Of a stretch of DNA of 64,000 nt, positions 1 through 10,604 are shown in pieces (within the stretch, counting starts at the first letter, position 1; every line of letters starts with the position of its first letter). The notes below the pieces were generated by a model. It saw nothing but the letters and a program-made list of their open reading frames with translations. It did not search any database and was not told the DNA's origin. The stretch lies in assembly GCF_019166065.1 (NCBI RefSeq), contig NZ_JAHTBN010000001.1, positions 682,001 to 746,000 of the forward strand, given 5' to 3'. The translations under genes were made by a program, and so were the position numbers. The stretch comes from Candidimonas humi (GTDB lineage: Bacteria > Pseudomonadota > Gammaproteobacteria > Burkholderiales > Burkholderiaceae_B).

Positions 1-693
1 CGCTGCTCCACCTGCATGCTCGGCGACTTGTGCCTGCCATTGGGCATGTCGCAGCGCGACCGCCAGGTGCTGGACCAGATCATCAAGGAACGCATCCGCC
101 TGCCCAAGGGCGGCTCGCTGTTCCAGGCGGGCGACGCGGTGACGGCCGTCTACGGCATACGCTCGGGCTCGATCAAGACCCAGCTCGAAGACGCCTCTGG
201 CCAGGTGCAGATCACGGGTTTTTTGCTGCCCGGCGAAATCGTGGGGCTGGACGGGCTGCTGCAATTGCGCCAGGTCTCGCACGCGGTGGCACTGGAAACC
301 ACAGAAGTCTGCGTCATCCGCCTGGACGAAATGGACGGTCTCGCCCCGCATTTGCCCTCGTTGCAACAGCAGTTCAGGCGCCTGCTCAGCAAGGAAATAG
401 GCAGGTCCCAGCAAATGACCGCGACCCTGGCGCTGCTGCGCTCCGACCAGCGCGTGGCGGCCTTCCTGCTGAATATATCGCAGCGGCTGGCGGCCCTGGG
501 ATACTCCGCCGAAGCCTTCGTGCTGCGCATGAGCCGCGCGGAAATCGGCAACTACCTGGGCCTGACGCTGGAAACCGTAAGCCGCTGGCTGTCGCGCTTC
601 GCACGCGACGGCCTGATACGCCTGCAGCAACGCGAAGTCACCTTGCTGCAGCCGCAGGCGCTGCAGCAACTGGCGGGCACGGCCTGCGACTGA
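1..693 (+). CDS. fnr: Fnr/Anr-type oxygen-sensing regulator, 5' end outside window
   Basis: The reading frame is open from base 1, and the first codons read R-C-S-T-C, so the gene starts before the window and the ATG at base 16 is internal. The visible cysteines follow the Fnr pattern C-x2-C-x5-C (window residues 2, 5 and 11). A fourth cysteine lies in the motif EVCVI, where Fnr has its last [4Fe-4S] ligand. A cyclic-nucleotide-type beta-roll follows, then a C-terminal helix-turn-helix with E-T-V-S-R in the recognition helix. In Fnr this E-x-x-S-R pattern reads TTGAT half-sites. The protein should therefore be a cytoplasmic regulator activated by low oxygen. A perfect TTGAT-N4-ATCAA site occurs upstream of paaA in this same window. 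The gene converges on aceA. Confidence 0.88.
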   Translation, partial: RCSTCMLGDLCLPLGMSQRDRQVLDQIIKERIRLPKGGSLFQAGDAVTAVYGIRSGSIKTQLEDASGQVQITGFLLPGEIVGLDGLLQLRQVSHAVALETTEVCVIRLDEMDGLAPHLPSLQQQFRRLLSKEIGRSQQMTATLALLRSDQRVAAFLLNISQRLAALGYSAEAFVLRMSRAEIGNYLGLTLETVSRWLSRFARDGLIRLQQREVTLLQPQALQQLAGTACD

Positions 694-720
694 AGGCCAA
701 GCGGCCTCGCCGCCCATGAA

Positions 721-754
721 CGAAAGGCCGGCAGCCATGGCTGCCGGCCTTTCG
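721..754. terminator. Perfect 34-bp palindrome between convergent fnr and aceA
   Basis: The 17-base arms (721-737 and 738-754) are perfectly complementary and centred on CCATGG. The palindrome lies 28 bases after the fnr stop and 37 bases before the aceA stop, where a shared bidirectional terminator is expected. No long T-run follows on either strand, so termination strength is uncertain. Confidence 0.7.
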
Positions 755-790
755 CCGCTTTCCGGCCTTATCGGGCGGCCGGAACCTGCA

Positions 791-2116
<1,326 letters not shown>

Positions 2117-2209
2117 GGTGCTGCTCCTGAAGAGTGAAAGAAAGGTAGAAAAACCGGTGGAGACCATGGAGAAATTCTACGTTCCTGCTGCAGGGCAAAC
2201 AGCACATAT

Positions 2210-2223
2210 ATCTTATATAAGAT
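2210..2223. promoter_or_regulatory. Perfect 14-bp palindrome in the aceA-queF control region
   Basis: ATCTTATATAAGAT is self-complementary and lies 94-107 bases upstream of the aceA start codon in an AT-rich stretch that contrasts with the surrounding high GC. Dyads of this size are typical operators of GntR or similar dimeric regulators. Which regulator binds here cannot be told from the sequence. Confidence 0.5.
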
Positions 2224-2244
2224 GAATTATTTTTTATCTATAAA

Positions 2245-2336
2245 TCAATATATTGAAAATTTTATTTTGTAATATGAAACGATTTTTCCCGCTATGAAAA
2301 ATGAATTGCTGTCTCGCAGCATAGCGTTTTTATATT
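2245..2336. promoter_or_regulatory. AT-rich divergent promoter region of aceA and queF
   Basis: This stretch holds a second perfect palindrome, TCAATATATTGA (2245-2256). It also holds an inverted repeat CGCTATG/CATAGCG (2290-2296 and 2320-2326) that brackets the likely queF promoter. TATATT at 2331-2336 is a plausible queF -10, with TTGCTG about 19 bases upstream as a weak -35. It is the most AT-rich stretch of the left part of the window. Confidence 0.4.
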
Positions 2337-2396
2337 GCGCGAATAGCTTCTCACAATATGAAAAAGGGCCGCCCCGCACGCTACAATATCGCTTCC

Positions 2397-3284
2397 ATGA
2401 CCGATCCCAAGCTCCTGCACGCCCCGCTGGGCCACGACGTGGCCTACCCCCGCAGCTACGACCCCGGGCTGTTGTTCCCCATCGAACGGCAGGCCAGCCG
2501 CGCCAGCCTGCCGCAGCCCCTGCCTGCCTGGCACGGAGCCGATATCTGGAACGCCTACGAAATTTCATGGCTGGATCCGCGCGGCAAGCCGGCAGCCGCG
2601 GCCGCCAGCTTCGTCTTCGCGCAGCACAGCCCGCGCATCGTCGAATCAAAGTCGTTCAAGCTGTACCTGAATTCCTATAATGAAAGCCGCCACGAATCGG
2701 CCGCGCAGGTCCGCGACCTGATGCAGCGCGACCTGGAACATGCCTGCGGCGCGCCGGTCGAAGTGCGGATCCATGCGCTGGACATGCCGGGTGGAGCCGG
2801 GCGGGCCGAGGCCATTGGCACGGATGCTGCCGAAGCCCCCGCGGACGGCCCGTGCGCCGCGCCGCGCCCCCTGCCGGGCCGGAACATAGACGCCCTGGAC
2901 CTCGACATCGCGCACTACACGCCCGCCCCCGAGCTGCTGCGCCTGGCCGCGGACGCGACACGGGTCGAAGAAACCCTGGTGTCGGACCTGCTCAAGACCA
3001 ACTGCCCGGTCACCGGCCAGCCCGACTGGGGCAGCGTGCAGATCCGCTATGCCGGCGCGCGCATCGATCCTGCCGCGCTGCTGGCCTATATCGTGTCGCT
3101 GCGGCATCACAACGAATTCCATGAGCATTGCGTGGAGCGCATGTACTGCGACATCTGGCGCGCCTGCCGCCCGGAGGCCCTGTTCGTCTACGCCCGCTAC
3201 ACCCGCCGCGGCGGGCTGGACATCAACCCCTGGCGCGCCAGCCACCCCGCCCGGGTCGACAATATACGCACTGTCCGGCAATAA
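2397..3284 (+). CDS. queF: NADPH-dependent 7-cyano-7-deazaguanine reductase QueF
   Basis: QueF reduces preQ0 to preQ1 in queuosine tRNA modification. The protein is the long, two-half (E. coli-like) form. ESKSFKLYLNSYNE is the family motif in the first half. TNCPVTGQPDWGSV carries the catalytic cysteine, and RHHNEFHEHCVERM is the substrate and NADPH region in the second half. The ATG at 2397 (MTDPKLL) gives 295 residues; a second in-frame ATG at 2358 would add 13 residues, and neither has a clear Shine-Dalgarno sequence. Compared with roughly 275-282 residues in relatives, there is a short Ala/Gly/Pro-rich insertion between the two halves around residue 145. Confidence 0.94.
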   Translation: MTDPKLLHAPLGHDVAYPRSYDPGLLFPIERQASRASLPQPLPAWHGADIWNAYEISWLDPRGKPAAAAASFVFAQHSPRIVESKSFKLYLNSYNESRHESAAQVRDLMQRDLEHACGAPVEVRIHALDMPGGAGRAEAIGTDAAEAPADGPCAAPRPLPGRNIDALDLDIAHYTPAPELLRLAADATRVEETLVSDLLKTNCPVTGQPDWGSVQIRYAGARIDPAALLAYIVSLRHHNEFHEHCVERMYCDIWRACRPEALFVYARYTRRGGLDINPWRASHPARVDNIRTVRQ

Positions 3285-3315
3285 AAAAGGCGCCGTGGCG
3301 CCTGATTGCCGGACA
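3272..3315. terminator. Bidirectional terminator between queF and pgsA
   Basis: An 11-bp outer inverted repeat (3272-3282 and 3305-3315) encloses an inner hairpin AGGCGCC/GGCGCCT (3288-3294 and 3297-3303). The A-run 3283-3288 becomes a T-run on the minus strand, directly after the inner hairpin, which fits pgsA termination. The first arm overlaps the queF stop codon. Confidence 0.75.
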
Positions 3316-3409
3316 CAGCACGCTGCAGCCGCATGCAAGCCGCGAGATGGGAAAATCCCGGCGGCATGCCGGCCGCATATATAGATAGAGATAGAGGACG
3401 TGAAGGAAT

Positions 3410-3976
3410 TCAGACGCCGCGGCTGCGGATTTCCGGCCACGCGCGGCGCAGGTAATAGCACATCGACCAGACCGTGAGCACGGCGGCGATGACGATCAGC
3501 ACCCTGCCGATCCACTGCAGCGACACCCCGTGTATGGGCTGCCAGTACAGCAGGCACGGTATCGCCACCATTTGCGCGGCCGTCTTGAACTTGCCCAGCC
3601 TGTGCACCGCGACGCTGCCGCTGGCGCCGATCTTGGCCATCCATTCGCGCAGCGCTGAAATCGTGATTTCCCGGCCTATGATGATGAGCGCAATGAACGA
3701 ATCGACGCGGTTCAGGTCCAGCAGCACCAACAGCGCCGCGCACACCATGAGCTTGTCGGCCACCGGGTCGAGGAAGGCGCCGAAAGCGGAAGTCTGGTTC
3801 CAGCGCCGCGCCAGCCAGCCGTCGAACCAGTCGGTCAGCGCGGCAATGATGAAGGCCACCGCCGCGATCGCATCGCGCGCCGGCACCCAACCGTCCGGCA
3901 GGTAGAACAGGCCCACCACCAGCGGGATCATGGCGATGCGCAGCCAAGTAAGGAAGATCGGTACGTTCAGCGGCAT
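3410..3976 (-). CDS. pgsA: CDP-diacylglycerol--glycerol-3-phosphate 3-phosphatidyltransferase
   Basis: This integral membrane enzyme makes phosphatidylglycerol phosphate, the first committed step to phosphatidylglycerol and cardiolipin. The CDP-alcohol phosphatidyltransferase motif D-G-x2-A-R-x8-G-x3-D-x3-D is present near residues 60-85 (FDGWLAR, then GAFLDPVAD). Several hydrophobic segments span the protein, including the N-terminal TWLRIAMIPLVVGLFYL. The ATG at 3976 gives 188 residues; a GTG three codons upstream is also possible. The gene lies 32 bases after uvrC, the uvrC-pgsA order common in proteobacteria. Confidence 0.95.
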   Translation of the reverse strand: MPLNVPIFLTWLRIAMIPLVVGLFYLPDGWVPARDAIAAVAFIIAALTDWFDGWLARRWNQTSAFGAFLDPVADKLMVCAALLVLLDLNRVDSFIALIIIGREITISALREWMAKIGASGSVAVHRLGKFKTAAQMVAIPCLLYWQPIHGVSLQWIGRVLIVIAAVLTVWSMCYYLRRAWPEIRSRGV

Positions 3977-4008
3977 AATGGGCACAATACTACATTATCT
4001 TCGCGGCG

Positions 4009-5832
4009 CTATCGCAGGGCCTGGTAGATGCGTTCGGCAAGCTCGTCGGAAATCCCTTCCACCGAGCGCAAGTCATCGACGCTTGCGCCGACCACCCCCG
4101 AAAACCCGCCGAAGCGCGCCAGCAGCTTCTGGCGCCGCTTGGCCCCCACCCCTTCGATCTCTTCCAGGCGCGACACATTGCGCGCCTTGGCGCGGCGCGC
4201 GCGCATTCCGGTGATGGCGAAACGATGCGCCTCATCGCGCACTTGCGCCACCAGCATCAGCGCCGCGGACTCGGGCCCCAGCGCAAGCGGCGCGCGGCCG
4301 TCGGCAAACACCAGCGTCTCCAGCCCGACCTTGCGCCCTTCCCCCTTGGCCACTCCGACCAGCGTGTGGATGTCCAGGCCGAGTTCCACGAACACCTGGC
4401 GCGCTACCTCCACCTGCCCGCGGCCGCCGTCGATCAGCACGATGTTCGGCATCGGGGACTGGCCGTCGGCCACCCGGGCGAAGCGCCGGTTCAGGGCCTG
4501 GCGCATGGCGGCATAGTCGTCGCCCGGCGTGATGCCGGCGATGTTGTAGCGCCGGTACAGCGAGGGCTGCATCTCGTGGTGCATGTACACCACGCAGGAA
4601 GCCTGCGTCGCCTCGCCCGCCGTATGGCTGATGTCGAAGCACTCGATATGCATGGCGTCCAGCGCCGCCTCGTCCGTGTCCATGTCGAGCAGGTTCGCCA
4701 GCTCGAGGGTGCGGGCGGCGCGCGCGCTGGATTCCGACAGCACGCGGGCGAGCGCCAGCTCGGCATTCTTGAGCGCCTGTTCCAGCCAGGTCTTGCGCAT
4801 GCCTTGCGGCCGCGTCAGCACGCGCGCCTTGACCCCGGTCTGTTCGGCCAGCAGGCCCATCAGGTCGGGATCCGACAGGGGATGCGAACACACCAGCACG
4901 GCCGGCATGGCGCCGTCCAGGTAATGCTGGCCGACGAAGGCGCTGAGCACGTCGCCCGGCGTGTCGTCCTGGGCATGCGCGGGGAAGAACGGCTTGTCGC
5001 CCAGGTGCCGCCCGCCGCGGATCATCGCCAGGTTCACACACACGCGCCCGCCGGAATTCGCCAGCGCGATCACGTCCACGTCGTCGTTGCCGACCTTTTC
5101 CATGGTCTGCTGCTGCAGCACCCGCGCCAGCGCGCCCATCTGGTCGCGCAGCGCCGCCGCCTGCTCGAAGCGCAGTTCGTCGGACGCCTGCTGCATGCGC
5201 TTCTCGATATCCTGCAGGACTTCCGTGGCGCGGCCGTCCAGGAAGCGCAGCGCGCGGTCCACGTCGGCCAGGTATTCTTCCGGGGTGATCAGGCCCACAC
5301 AGGGCGCCGAACAGCGGCCGATCTGGTACAGCAGGCAGGGCCGCGAACGATTCGCGTACACGCTGTCCTCGCAGGTGCGCAGCCGGAACACTTTCTGCAG
5401 TATCTGGATCGTCTCGCGCACCGCCCAGGCATTCGGATACGGGCCGAAATAGCGCCCCTTGCCCTTGGTGCTGCCGCGGTAGTAGGCGATGCGCGGCGCG
5501 CGGTGATCGGTGACCGCCAGGTACGGGTAGGACTTGTCGTCGCGAAACAGGATGTTGTAGCGCGGCTTGAGGCTCTTGATGAGATTGTTTTCCAGCAGCA
5601 GCGCCTCGGCCTCGGAGCGCGTCACCGTCACCTCCAGGCGCGCCACGCGCGACACCATCTGCGCGATGCGCGGGCTGGCCAGGTTCTTCTGGAAATACGA
5701 AGAGACGCGCTTCTTGAGGTCGCGCGCCTTGCCCACGTACAGCACCTCGCCGGCGGCATCGATGTGCCGGTACACGCCAGGCAGGTGCGGCAGGTCAGCC
5801 AGGAACGATTTCAGATTGAAGTCTTCGGGCAT
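4009..5832 (-). CDS. uvrC: Excinuclease ABC subunit C
   Basis: UvrC makes both incisions around a lesion in nucleotide excision repair with UvrA and UvrB. The 607-residue protein has a GIY-YIG nuclease domain at the start ([20 protein letters not shown]). A UvrB-interacting UVR motif lies around residues 205-235, and an RNase H-like catalytic region contains [13 protein letters not shown]. Two helix-hairpin-helix motifs form the C-terminus. The start overlaps the 3' end of nagZ by 38 bases, so the two genes are translationally linked. Confidence 0.97.
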   Translation of the reverse strand: MPEDFNLKSFLADLPHLPGVYRHIDAAGEVLYVGKARDLKKRVSSYFQKNLASPRIAQMVSRVARLEVTVTRSEAEALLLENNLIKSLKPRYNILFRDDKSYPYLAVTDHRAPRIAYYRGSTKGKGRYFGPYPNAWAVRETIQILQKVFRLRTCEDSVYANRSRPCLLYQIGRCSAPCVGLITPEEYLADVDRALRFLDGRATEVLQDIEKRMQQASDELRFEQAAALRDQMGALARVLQQQTMEKVGNDDVDVIALANSGGRVCVNLAMIRGGRHLGDKPFFPAHAQDDTPGDVLSAFVGQHYLDGAMPAVLVCSHPLSDPDLMGLLAEQTGVKARVLTRPQGMRKTWLEQALKNAELALARVLSESSARAARTLELANLLDMDTDEAALDAMHIECFDISHTAGEATQASCVVYMHHEMQPSLYRRYNIAGITPGDDYAAMRQALNRRFARVADGQSPMPNIVLIDGGRGQVEVARQVFVELGLDIHTLVGVAKGEGRKVGLETLVFADGRAPLALGPESAALMLVAQVRDEAHRFAITGMRARRAKARNVSRLEEIEGVGAKRRQKLLARFGGFSGVVGASVDDLRSVEGISDELAERIYQALR

Positions 5833-6853
5833 ATTGATAGCGTTCGTTCGCCTGCAGCGCGTCCCAGGAGGGCGCCGCCCCGCGCGGCATCAGGCGCCGC
5901 AAGCGGGCGATCGACGCGGCCTGCGGCTCGAGGCGCAGCCGCTCCAGCAGTTCGTCGGCCAGGTCGGGACGGTTGCACACCAGCACCATGTCGCAACCGG
6001 CGCCCAGCGCGGCCTCGGCACGGGCCAGGATATCGCCCGCGACCGTCGCGCCCTGCATGGTCAGGTCGTCCGAAAACACCACGCCGTCGTAGGCCAGGCG
6101 CTCGCGCAGCACCGACTGGATCCAGCGGCGCGAAAAGCCCGCGGGTTGGGCGTCGACTTGCGGATAGATGACATGCGCCGGCATCACCGAAGGCAAGACC
6201 ATGTCGCCCAGCCAATCATAGGGCGCGGCATCTTCGGCCAGGATTTCTTCCAGGCCGCGCGGGTCCACGGGAATCTCGTGGTGCGAGTCGGCCTGCACCG
6301 CGCCGTGGCCCGGGAAATGCTTGCCGCAGGCGGCCATGCCGGCCAGCATCAGGCCCTGCACCAGCGCGCGCGCCAGCACGGCGACCACGCGCGCATCGCG
6401 GTGGAAAGCGCGGTCGCCGATGACGCCGCTAACGCCGTAGTCCAGGTCCAGCACCGGCGTGAAGCTCAGGTCCACGCCGCAGGCGCGCAGCTCGGCGCCC
6501 AGCACATAGCCCGTTTCGCTTGCCAGCCGCAAAGCGCGCAGCGCATCGCGCATCCAGAGTTCGCCCAGGCGGCCCATGGCCGGGATCCGTGTGAAGCCAT
6601 CGCTGCGGAAACGCTGCACGCGGCCGCCTTCGTGGTCGACCGCAATCAGCAAGGGCTCGTCGCGCAGCGCGTGGATGTCGCGGCAGAGCTTCTGCAGTTG
6701 CGCACGGTTCTCGAAATTGCGCGCGAACAGGATCACGCCCCCGACCAGCGGATGGCGCAGGCGGCGCTTCTCGTGCGCGGTCAGGCCGGCGCCGGCCACG
6801 TCGACCATGACGGGCCCGGGCGGCAGGACGGTTGTTTTTCTGGACTGGGGCAT
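5795..6853 (-). CDS. nagZ: Beta-N-acetylhexosaminidase NagZ
   Basis: This glycoside hydrolase family 3 enzyme of the cytoplasm removes GlcNAc from anhydro-muropeptides in cell-wall recycling. [18 protein letters not shown] carries the family His/Asp motif, and [10 protein letters not shown] holds the nucleophile aspartate. The ATG at 6853 gives 352 residues; a TTG four codons upstream is less likely. AGGAG lies 12 bases before the ATG. In several proteobacteria NagZ products signal AmpC induction. A MupP-like phosphatase candidate for the same recycling pathway is found at 52.5 kb. Confidence 0.94.
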   Translation of the reverse strand: MPQSRKTTVLPPGPVMVDVAGAGLTAHEKRRLRHPLVGGVILFARNFENRAQLQKLCRDIHALRDEPLLIAVDHEGGRVQRFRSDGFTRIPAMGRLGELWMRDALRALRLASETGYVLGAELRACGVDLSFTPVLDLDYGVSGVIGDRAFHRDARVVAVLARALVQGLMLAGMAACGKHFPGHGAVQADSHHEIPVDPRGLEEILAEDAAPYDWLGDMVLPSVMPAHVIYPQVDAQPAGFSRRWIQSVLRERLAYDGVVFSDDLTMQGATVAGDILARAEAALGAGCDMVLVCNRPDLADELLERLRLEPQAASIARLRRLMPRGAAPSWDALQANERYQYARRLQSEIVPG

Positions 6854-7109
6854 CGCTTGCTGCAACTCCTGGATGTTAGGGAAATATGAGATCGAGCCTG
6901 TAATGCAAATATAGAGAAAAAAAATAGCGGGTGGGCGGTATGGCCGGCCGGTAAGGGGGCTGCTACGATCCCCCGCCCGGCAGTTCGCGCGCCACCGGCT
7001 GGATGGGGCTTGGGCAGGCCTATGAATCGACGCCCGCCGGGCGCCCTTCGCGGCTCCGGCCCGGAGTCAACCGTCGGCCGGCGTAACGCCAGCCGTGGCC
7101 AGCGCAACG

Positions 7110-7538
7110 CTAGCCATCGCCCGGCGCGGCGCGCGCCTCGACCACCACGAAGGCCGCCACCATATCGCTCTCGTCGGTCATGGATACATGGGCCGCGCCG
7201 AAACGCTGCGCATACCAGCTCGCCAGCGGCTCGGACAGGCTGACGCCCGGTTTCCCCCCCGGGCGATTGAGCGTCTGCATCAAAGCCCAGGACATCGGCG
7301 CATGCATGCCCAACCCTATGGCCTTGGAAAACGCTTCTTTGGCGGCAAAGCGCGTGGCAATGTAGCGGATGCCGCGCTGGCTGTCGCGCTGGTAGCGGCG
7401 CTGGAAGACTTCGAGTTCTTGCGGACCCAGGATGCGCTGCGCGAAACGCAGGCCATGGCGCGCGTAGGCGCTCTCGATGCGCTGCACGCGCAGCAGATCG
7501 ACCCCTATGCCCGCCACCTTGCCTGTTTCCGCCAGCAT
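7110..7538 (-). CDS. acpS: Holo-[acyl-carrier-protein] synthase
   Basis: AcpS transfers the 4'-phosphopantetheine group from CoA to acyl carrier protein. The N-terminal [13 protein letters not shown] and the central [12 protein letters not shown] are the two signature motifs, with the Mg-binding aspartate and glutamate. The ATG at 7538 gives 142 residues; a GTG at 7574 would add 12 residues. The acpS-nagZ-uvrC order matches related genomes, where pdxJ normally lies just upstream. Here the upstream neighbour is the end of the paa operon instead. The 256 bases between acpS and nagZ hold no recognisable gene. Confidence 0.93.
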   Translation of the reverse strand: MLAETGKVAGIGVDLLRVQRIESAYARHGLRFAQRILGPQELEVFQRRYQRDSQRGIRYIATRFAAKEAFSKAIGLGMHAPMSWALMQTLNRPGGKPGVSLSEPLASWYAQRFGAAHVSMTDESDMVAAFVVVEARAAPGDG

Positions 7539-7742
7539 CAGCCTGCCCCGTCCGGTATCGCGCCGCGCCGCCACGGCGCAGCCGAATCCGCATCATACCG
7601 TGAGCAGGAAACAAAATGCCCCATGCCGAACCGGGAAAGGCGGCCGTGGGGCGGAAAACCGGCCATGGGCGCGGCAGGCCGCGAGCGGACGAAGGGCCCT
7701 GGCCTGTGAATGCGCTCGGCCTGTCTGTATCTGTATCCTCGA

Positions 7743-7762
7743 GCCCTGCGGCGCCGCAGGGC
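7743..7762 (-). terminator. 20-bp perfect palindrome after paaK
   Basis: GCCCTGCGGC followed by its exact complement forms a 10-bp stem 8 bases past the paaK stop. It is a likely 3' end signal of the paa operon. No T-run follows, so it may act as an RNA-stabilising stem and not as an intrinsic terminator. Confidence 0.55.
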
Positions 7763-7769
7763 CTCTAGC

Positions 7770-9086
7770 CTACTTGCTGCGCTTGTCGATGACGCGGCGC
7801 GCCTTGCCGGCGACGGTGCGCTCTATGCCGCCAGCGGCCTGCACGCTGATGCGGGCGCTGACGCCGATGTAGGTCTTGATCGCATGCCGCAGCCGGCCGG
7901 CCAGCGCGTCGCGCTCGGGCGCGCCAAGCGTATCGTGCTCCGGGCGCAACTCGGTAAGGATCTCGAGCTCGTCGAGATTGCCGCTGCGCGTCAGCACCAG
8001 TTGGTATTGCGCGGCCAATTCGGGCATCTTCAGCACCAGTTCCTCGACCTGGGTCGGGAACAGGTTCACGCCGCGCACGATCAGCATGTCGTCGCTGCGA
8101 CCGGTGATCTTGCCGATGCGGCGCATGCTGCGGGCCGTAGGCGGCAGCAGGCGCGTCAGGTCGCGCGTGCGGTAGCGTATCACCGGCATGCCTTCCTTGG
8201 TCAGCGAGGTGAACACCAATTCGCCCGGCTCGCCGTCGGGTACCGGCTCGCCGGTGACAGGGTCGATGATCTCGGGCAGGAAATGGTCTTCCCAGACCAC
8301 CGGACCATCCTTGGATTCGACGCATTCCATGGCCACGCCCGGCCCCATGACTTCCGACAGGCCGTAGATATCGACGGCGTCGATGCCGCAGCGCGCCTCG
8401 ATGTCCTGGCGCATCTGCCCGGTCCAGGGCTCGGCGCCGAAGATGCCGATGCGCAGCGAGCTCTCGCGCGGATCCAGGCCCTGGCGTTCCATTTCTTCGA
8501 TCAGATTGCAGAAATACGAGGGCGTCACCATGATGATGTGCGGGCCGAAATCGCGTATCAACTGCACCTGCTTTTCGGTCTGGCCGCCGGACATGGGCAC
8601 CACGGAACAGCCCAGGCGCTCGGCGCCGTAGTGCGCGCCCAGGCCGCCGGTGAACAGGCCATAGCCGTAGGCCACGTGCACGATGTCGCCGGGCCGCCCG
8701 CCGCCTGCCCAGATCGAGCGCGCCACCAGGTCGGCCCAGTTGTCGATGTCCCGCTTGGTATAGCCCACCACGGTCGGCTTGCCGGTGGTGCCGCTGGAAG
8801 CATGGATGCGCACGATGTCCTCGCGCGGCACGGCGAACATGCCGAACGGGTAGTTGTCGCGCAAGTCCTGCTTGGTGGTGAAGGGGAAGCGGGCCAGGTC
8901 CGCGAGTTCCTTCAGGTCGTCGGGATGGACTCCGGCGGCATCGAACGACTTGCGATAGTGCGGCACGTTGTCGTAGGCGTGGCGCAGCGACCACTTGAGG
9001 CGCTCGAGCTGCAGGCTGCGCAGTTCGTCCTGGCTGGCGTGTTCGATCGCATCACGGCCTGCGTGGTTTTTCGGGTTCATGGACAT
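7770..9086 (-). CDS. paaK: Phenylacetate--CoA ligase
   Basis: PaaK activates phenylacetate to phenylacetyl-CoA with ATP, the entry reaction of the aerobic phenylacetate pathway. The AMP-binding loop HASSGTTGKPTVVGYT lies around residues 95-110. IYGLSEVMGPG is the family adenylate motif, and the C-terminal domain has VRGVNLFPTQVEE. Its 438 residues match the family. The start at 9086 is preceded by AGGAGCCGGAA. It is the last gene of the leftward paa operon, 147 bases after paaI. Confidence 0.96.
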   Translation of the reverse strand: MSMNPKNHAGRDAIEHASQDELRSLQLERLKWSLRHAYDNVPHYRKSFDAAGVHPDDLKELADLARFPFTTKQDLRDNYPFGMFAVPREDIVRIHASSGTTGKPTVVGYTKRDIDNWADLVARSIWAGGGRPGDIVHVAYGYGLFTGGLGAHYGAERLGCSVVPMSGGQTEKQVQLIRDFGPHIIMVTPSYFCNLIEEMERQGLDPRESSLRIGIFGAEPWTGQMRQDIEARCGIDAVDIYGLSEVMGPGVAMECVESKDGPVVWEDHFLPEIIDPVTGEPVPDGEPGELVFTSLTKEGMPVIRYRTRDLTRLLPPTARSMRRIGKITGRSDDMLIVRGVNLFPTQVEELVLKMPELAAQYQLVLTRSGNLDELEILTELRPEHDTLGAPERDALAGRLRHAIKTYIGVSARISVQAAGGIERTVAGKARRVIDKRSK

Positions 9087-9233
9087 TTCCGGCTCCTGCC
9101 TGGGTACTTTGCTATGGTTGTTTCTGCGTGGTCACAAGACCATTACTGTTGCCGCTGCGAGCGCGCCCTTGCCGGCCGCAATGCTCGCCGATACGATGCG
9201 CGCGGGCGCCGCAAGCGCGGCGCCGCGGCCGGA

Positions 9234-9707
9234 TCAGGTGGCGGCGTCCACCACCTGGCCCTTGATGCGGTAGGAACGCCCGCGGAACAGCGCGATGCGC
9301 CGGCCGTCCTGATTGGTGACGAGTATGTCGTAGACGCCCGTGCGGCCGGCCAGCGAGGACTCGGCCGCCTCGGCCGTGAGCTCGTCGCCTTCGAAGCCGG
9401 GCGCCAGGAAATCTATGGTGCAGCCCGAAGCCACCGTCGCCTGGTTGCGCGAATTGCAAGCAAAGGCGAAGGTGCTGTCGGCCAGCGCGAATATGAAGCC
9501 GCCGTGGCACGTCTGGTGGCCGTTGAGCATGTCGGCGCGCACTTTCATGCTCATGCGCGCATGGCCCGGCCCGACATCCAGCAGCCGCACGCCCAGCGCC
9601 TGCGTGGCGGGGTCTTTCGCATACATGGCGCGGGCGGCGAGCTCGGCCAGTTGCTGCGGGTCTTCCGGCAGCGCCGCGGCGCTCGCCAAAGCCTGGGAAG
9701 TACTCAT
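9234..9707 (-). CDS. paaI: Phenylacetate pathway hydroxyphenylacetyl-CoA thioesterase PaaI
   Basis: This hotdog-fold thioesterase of 157 residues is thought to release CoA from dead-end thioesters of the pathway. NGHQTCHGGFIFALADSTFAFA contains the family motif with the catalytic aspartate (residues 72-93). RTGVYDILVTNQDG and RGRSYRIKG are typical of the C-terminal half. The start codon shares one base with the paaG stop (TGATG), so the two genes are translationally coupled. Confidence 0.93.
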   Translation of the reverse strand: MSTSQALASAAALPEDPQQLAELAARAMYAKDPATQALGVRLLDVGPGHARMSMKVRADMLNGHQTCHGGFIFALADSTFAFACNSRNQATVASGCTIDFLAPGFEGDELTAEAAESSLAGRTGVYDILVTNQDGRRIALFRGRSYRIKGQVVDAAT

Positions 9708-10495
9708 CACTTGCCCCCGAACACTGGAGCGCGCTTGGCGAGGAACGCCGCGACCCCTTCCGCGTAGTCGGCGCTGCGGCCCAGTTCGCGCATCAGGTCG
9801 CGTTCCAGATCGAGCTGTTCGTCCAGCGTATGGCCGAGGCTGGCGTCGATGGCGCGCTTGGCGGCGGCCAGCCCCTTGGTGGGCGCCGCGGCAAAATGCC
9901 GCGCCAGCTCGTCCAGGCGCGCGTCGAAGGCCTCGTCGTCCACGCATTCCCAGATCAGGCCCCACTGCTCGGCTTTTTCCGCCGGCAGCTTGTCGCCCAG
10001 CAGCGCCAGCCCCATGGCGCGCGCGTGCCCGACCAGGCGCGGCAGCACGTAGGTGCCGCCGGTGTCGGGCAGCAGCCCGAGGCGGCAGAATGCCTGGATG
10101 AAGCTGGCCGAGCGCTTGGCGATCACGATGTCGCCGGCCAGCGCCAGGTTGGCGCCGGCGCCGGCGGCCACGCCGTTGACGCCGACCACCACCGGCATGG
10201 GCAGCGCGTGCAGGCGCCGCACCAAGGGGGCGTAATAGGTCTCGATGGTGTGGCCGAGATCCACGGGAGCCGAGCCCGCGCTCATTTGCCGCTCGGACAA
10301 ATCCTGGCCGGCGCAGAAGCCGCGCCCGCGGCCGGTCAGGACCAGCACCCGCGCCCCTTGCGACTCGACGCGCGTGAGCGCATCGGCCAGTTCGCCGTGC
10401 ATGGCGGCGGTAAAGCTGTTGAGCTTGTCGGGACGATTCAGGGTGATGCGGGCTATGCCTTGTTCCAGCCCGAATTCGATACTCTGGTAATCCAT
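9707..10495 (-). CDS. paaG: 2-(1,2-epoxy-1,2-dihydrophenyl)acetyl-CoA isomerase PaaG
   Basis: PaaG is a crotonase-fold enzyme that converts the ring-1,2-epoxide to the seven-membered oxepin-CoA. LTGRGRGFCAGQDLSER carries the oxyanion-hole glycines, and FCRLGLLPDTGGTYVLPRL holds the catalytic aspartate region. The 262-residue length matches the family. The ATG at 10495 is preceded by an excellent ribosome-binding site (AAAGGAGG, four bases before the start). The gene lies 109 bases downstream of paaN. Confidence 0.94.
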   Translation of the reverse strand: MDYQSIEFGLEQGIARITLNRPDKLNSFTAAMHGELADALTRVESQGARVLVLTGRGRGFCAGQDLSERQMSAGSAPVDLGHTIETYYAPLVRRLHALPMPVVVGVNGVAAGAGANLALAGDIVIAKRSASFIQAFCRLGLLPDTGGTYVLPRLVGHARAMGLALLGDKLPAEKAEQWGLIWECVDDEAFDARLDELARHFAAAPTKGLAAAKRAIDASLGHTLDEQLDLERDLMRELGRSADYAEGVAAFLAKRAPVFGGK

Positions 10496-10604
10496 CGATC
10501 CTCCTTTGATCGAAGCTGTCATGTACACCGGCGCGCCTTGCGGCCGCCGCTGGCCCGCGCAAGGCTGGCCGCCCTCGCGAGCCGGCGCGGCCGCGGCGCT
10601 GTCA

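Noticed and set aside
4225-6171. 648-codon plus-strand frame opposite uvrC and nagZ
   Set aside because: Spans the antisense of two unrelated real genes and their overlap; no recognisable domain.
7710-9767. 685-codon plus-strand frame opposite paaK and paaI
   Set aside because: Antisense of known pathway genes, crosses an intergenic gap, and lacks motifs.
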